DNA of 64,000 nt, from assembly GCF_046156175.1 (NCBI RefSeq), contig NZ_JAYLVL010000002.1:806001-870000 (forward strand), in the 5' to 3' direction. Origin of the DNA: Lacisediminihabitans sp046156175. GTDB lineage: Bacteria > Actinomycetota > Actinomycetes > Actinomycetales > Microbacteriaceae. Shown here one piece after another: positions 61,951 through 64,000 of this stretch (its first letter is position 1; every line of letters starts with the position of its first letter). Position numbers and translations under genes: made by a program. A model generated the notes under the pieces. The model did no database searches. It was not told the DNA's origin and saw nothing but the letters and a program-made list of their open reading frames with translations.

Positions 61951-64000
61951 GTGGGCATCCAGACATCTTTAGACGCAGTGCTACGGGCGGACCGGGTCGT
62001 CGACTCGATGCGCCTCGCCGACGACCTCGCGTTCGAGGCCAGTCGCGACGGTGGTGCCCGCACGGTTCGAGTGCTCACGTCCGCACTGAACAGCGAGGAC
62101 CAGCTCGCCGCCATCGCCGCGACCCACGCCCTCGCGCAGATCTTCGACGAGCAGGCGGACATCGCCCTGTCGCGGCTGCTGTCGAGCAGCCGTGGATTCA
62201 TGCGCGAGCACGCCGCTTGGGCTCTGAGCCTGCGACTTCCGCGCTTCGACACCGTCGGTCGGCTCATCGGACTGGTGTCCGCCGGTGGATTCGGCGGGAT
62301 GCTCGCCCAGCGCACCCTCGAACAGTGGGGATCCCCGGTCGCGGAGCATGTGGCCATCGGGCTCGAGTCCGCGTTGCTCGGAGTTGAGGAGCCCGGCGCG
62401 CGATACCGGCTGGTGGAGACTCTCGGCCTGGTGCGCAAGTCCGTCGCGACCCCGGCACTTCTGCGCATCGCCACCGACATCTTCGAAGAGGAATCGGTGC
62501 GCGTCGCGGCGGTCTCCGCCCTCGGCCAGCGAAACGGGGATCGCGAGATCCTCGCGGTGCTCGACGAGCTGGCGCGGTCGGAGGGGTATCTCGCCGATGT
62601 CGCGCGCCTCTCCCTCGTCGACCTCTCCGCGGAGTCAGCCCCTGTCGACACCGAACGTCGTGGCCTCACGATCGCCCAGCTCTTCCTGCACGCCGACCTC
62701 GACGCCGGTCTGACCCAGGCCGGCAGCGGGGACAACGGCGGCATCGCCACCCTGCTCGTGCGCCTCGGGGATGCCCTGGTCGCCAACGAGGACGAGTCCC
62801 CCCGGGTCGAGCGTGTCATCACCCTGTCACGCGGATCGGTCGACGAAGCGCTGAAGAGCGTCGTCGACATGGGTGCCGGTGCGTGGGGTCACGATTACGG
62901 ACGGGTGCCCCTGCTGAGCGAACCGGTGCAGTCCGCCAGCGCCTGGCCGCTGCGTGTGGCCGCGCGCCGGGGCATCCGGCGCATGTTGCGTGCCGCGGGC
63001 GGAGTCGACCTGCTGCATCTGCGGATGGCAGACGTCGGCAGCCTCGCCGCCGCCGATGTCGCCCGCGAGCTCGACATCCCCGTCGTCTTCACTGTCGCGC
63101 CCGACCCGCACGCGGTCATCCACTCCCTCGACCTCTCCGGTCGTCTCACCCGGCAGAATTTCGGGGAAGTGGACGAGGTCGAACACTTCTGGTTCCGTAC
63201 GCACCTGGTGCAGCAGCTCGCCGCGAACGCCGCCCACACCGTGCTGTTTCCGCGTCCCTCGCTCGAGCTCGACATGCGCGAGCTCGTGGGGATCGACATC
63301 ACGGCGCATCCGGAACGCCACACTATCGTGCCGGAGGGCATCGACCTCGAGGTCGTGGACCGGGCCGTGGTCGAGAGTGCTGGCCATGCGGCCGGCCAGC
63401 CCGCGAGCCCTGCCCTTCAGGAGCTGCGCGAGCTGCTCGCCGACCTGCCCGAGCATCGGCGCGACCTCCCGCTTCTCGTCAGTGTCGGTCGCTTCCACCG
63501 GGTGAAGGGCATGGCCACGATCGTGGATGCCTGGGCCGACGGTCCGCTCGCCGATCGGGCGAACCTGCTGCTGATCGGCGGAAACCTGGTGGATCCGTCT
63601 GCCGACGAACGTGAACAGCTCGAGCTGATGGACGCCATCGTCGCGCCGGAGGACCGGTCGGCCGCGGGACTGGTGCTTTCGGGCCATCGCCGCAACGACA
63701 CCGTCGCCCGGTGGGTCGCCGCCGCCCGTTTCGGGCTGCCCGGACTCGCCGCCCCGCGGGGGATCTACGTCTGCGGAAGCCTCAAGGAGGAGTTCGGCAT
63801 CGCGCTCCTCGAGGCGATGGGTTCCGGACTCCTCGTCGTGGCCCCGGACGGCGGCGGCCCGGCCACCTACGTCGAGCGCGGTGTCACCGGCTTTTTGACC
63901 CCGACCTGGGATGTCGCGCTGCTTCGCTCGGCGATGGTCGAGGCCCTCGATGCCTCCATCGCCGAAGAGACCGTCGACCGCGCCGCGGCCTCCCGGGACA
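61951..64000 (+). CDS. HEAT-repeat/glycosyltransferase fusion, 5' part
   Basis: Open from GTG 61951 to the window end (683 codons seen), so the 3' end is missing. Residues about 1-230 are HEAT-like helical repeats (TVRVLTSALNSEDQLAAIAA, LRIATDIFEEESVRVAAVSA). Residues from about 230 are a GT-B glycosyltransferase: LTIAQLFLHADLDAGLTQAG, VVFTVAPDPHAVIHSLD, LVSVGRFHRVKGMATIVDAW and EFGIALLEAMGSGLLVVAPD (the GT4 donor motif). It is divergent from a pyruvyl transferase and probably acts on the same envelope glycan. Confidence 0.85.
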   Translation, partial: MGIQTSLDAVLRADRVVDSMRLADDLAFEASRDGGARTVRVLTSALNSEDQLAAIAATHALAQIFDEQADIALSRLLSSSRGFMREHAAWALSLRLPRFDTVGRLIGLVSAGGFGGMLAQRTLEQWGSPVAEHVAIGLESALLGVEEPGARYRLVETLGLVRKSVATPALLRIATDIFEEESVRVAAVSALGQRNGDREILAVLDELARSEGYLADVARLSLVDLSAESAPVDTERRGLTIAQLFLHADLDAGLTQAGSGDNGGIATLLVRLGDALVANEDESPRVERVITLSRGSVDEALKSVVDMGAGAWGHDYGRVPLLSEPVQSASAWPLRVAARRGIRRMLRAAGGVDLLHLRMADVGSLAAADVARELDIPVVFTVAPDPHAVIHSLDLSGRLTRQNFGEVDEVEHFWFRTHLVQQLAANAAHTVLFPRPSLELDMRELVGIDITAHPERHTIVPEGIDLEVVDRAVVESAGHAAGQPASPALQELRELLADLPEHRRDLPLLVSVGRFHRVKGMATIVDAWADGPLADRANLLLIGGNLVDPSADEREQLELMDAIVAPEDRSAAGLVLSGHRRNDTVARWVAAARFGLPGLAAPRGIYVCGSLKEEFGIALLEAMGSGLLVVAPDGGGPATYVERGVTGFLTPTWDVALLRSAMVEALDASIAEETVDRAAASRD

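Noticed and set aside
60570..62870. Pyruvyl transferase extended to 766 residues
   Set aside because: The extra 360 residues are Ser/Arg-rich nonsense opposite the HEAT-repeat gene. The GTG at 61790 has a ribosome site and starts the real fold.

Overview
The window is about 64 kb of high-GC chromosomal DNA from an actinobacterium, most likely a member of the Microbacteriaceae. This placement is an inference. It rests on the base composition, MenB (menaquinone), an actinobacterial-type cytochrome oxidase subunit IV, an LCP ligase, a five-gene Asp23 envelope-stress cluster, and many genes whose only promoter-like signal (TANNNT) sits 6-7 nt before the start codon, as expected for leaderless transcripts.

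Layout. 1-2400 is a decaying end: the 3' part of a TehA/SLAC1-type transporter, three broken genes (two NTF2/SnoaL-like, one FMN reductase), and an orphan tRNA 3' end preceded by TGCCCACA repeats that look like integrase arm sites. 2410-5832 holds a MarR regulator, etfBA and a cytochrome-b-like membrane protein. 5880-16192 is housekeeping and small-protein territory: MenB, a GIY-YIG protein, a lipoprotein, an SGNH hydrolase, an LCP protein, tRNA-Ser, a ClC channel, Lgt, and a reactive-sulfur module. That module has a CstR-like sensor, a CoA-disulfide reductase/rhodanese fusion and a divergent 54-residue Cys-rich protein, with an 18-bp perfect palindrome between the divergent genes. 16264-20919 holds a large LuxR (LAL) regulator with a hydrolase and an oxidoreductase.

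20926-34862 reads as one aromatic-acid programme. A CitA/DcuS-type two-component system is divergent from a nitrate/taurine-type ABC importer. An IclR regulator and an eight-gene beta-ketoadipate run (pobA-pcaH-pcaG-pcaB-pcaL-pcaI-pcaJ-pcaF) follow, taking 4-hydroxybenzoate through protocatechuate to succinyl-CoA and acetyl-CoA. 34934-36106 is a coupled trio: oxidase subunit IV, a cysteine-free ArsR regulator and an unknown protein. 36411-40280 is an overlapping tryptophan-to-anthranilate operon (kynA, an amidohydrolase where a formamidase is expected, kynU, PaaX-type regulator). 40343-43830 is ltrA divergent from the Asp23 cluster.

44521-50940 looks like an accessory island. It starts at tRNA-Arg and ends near an imperfect copy of the tRNA 3' end plus flank. 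It carries a beta-lactamase-like hydrolase, a DUF4386 protein, a secreted DJ-1/PfpI protein, an alpha/beta hydrolase and a divergent GlxA-type AraC regulator. Pseudogene debris follows. The right part (51481-64000) has a DUF2461 protein, a secreted repeat protein, an NCS1 permease/carbon-nitrogen hydrolase pair next to methylmalonate-semialdehyde dehydrogenase, a YcaQ-like winged-helix protein, a MalY/PatB-type lyase, and a divergent pair of polysaccharide genes: a pyruvyl transferase, and a HEAT-repeat/glycosyltransferase fusion that runs off the window end.
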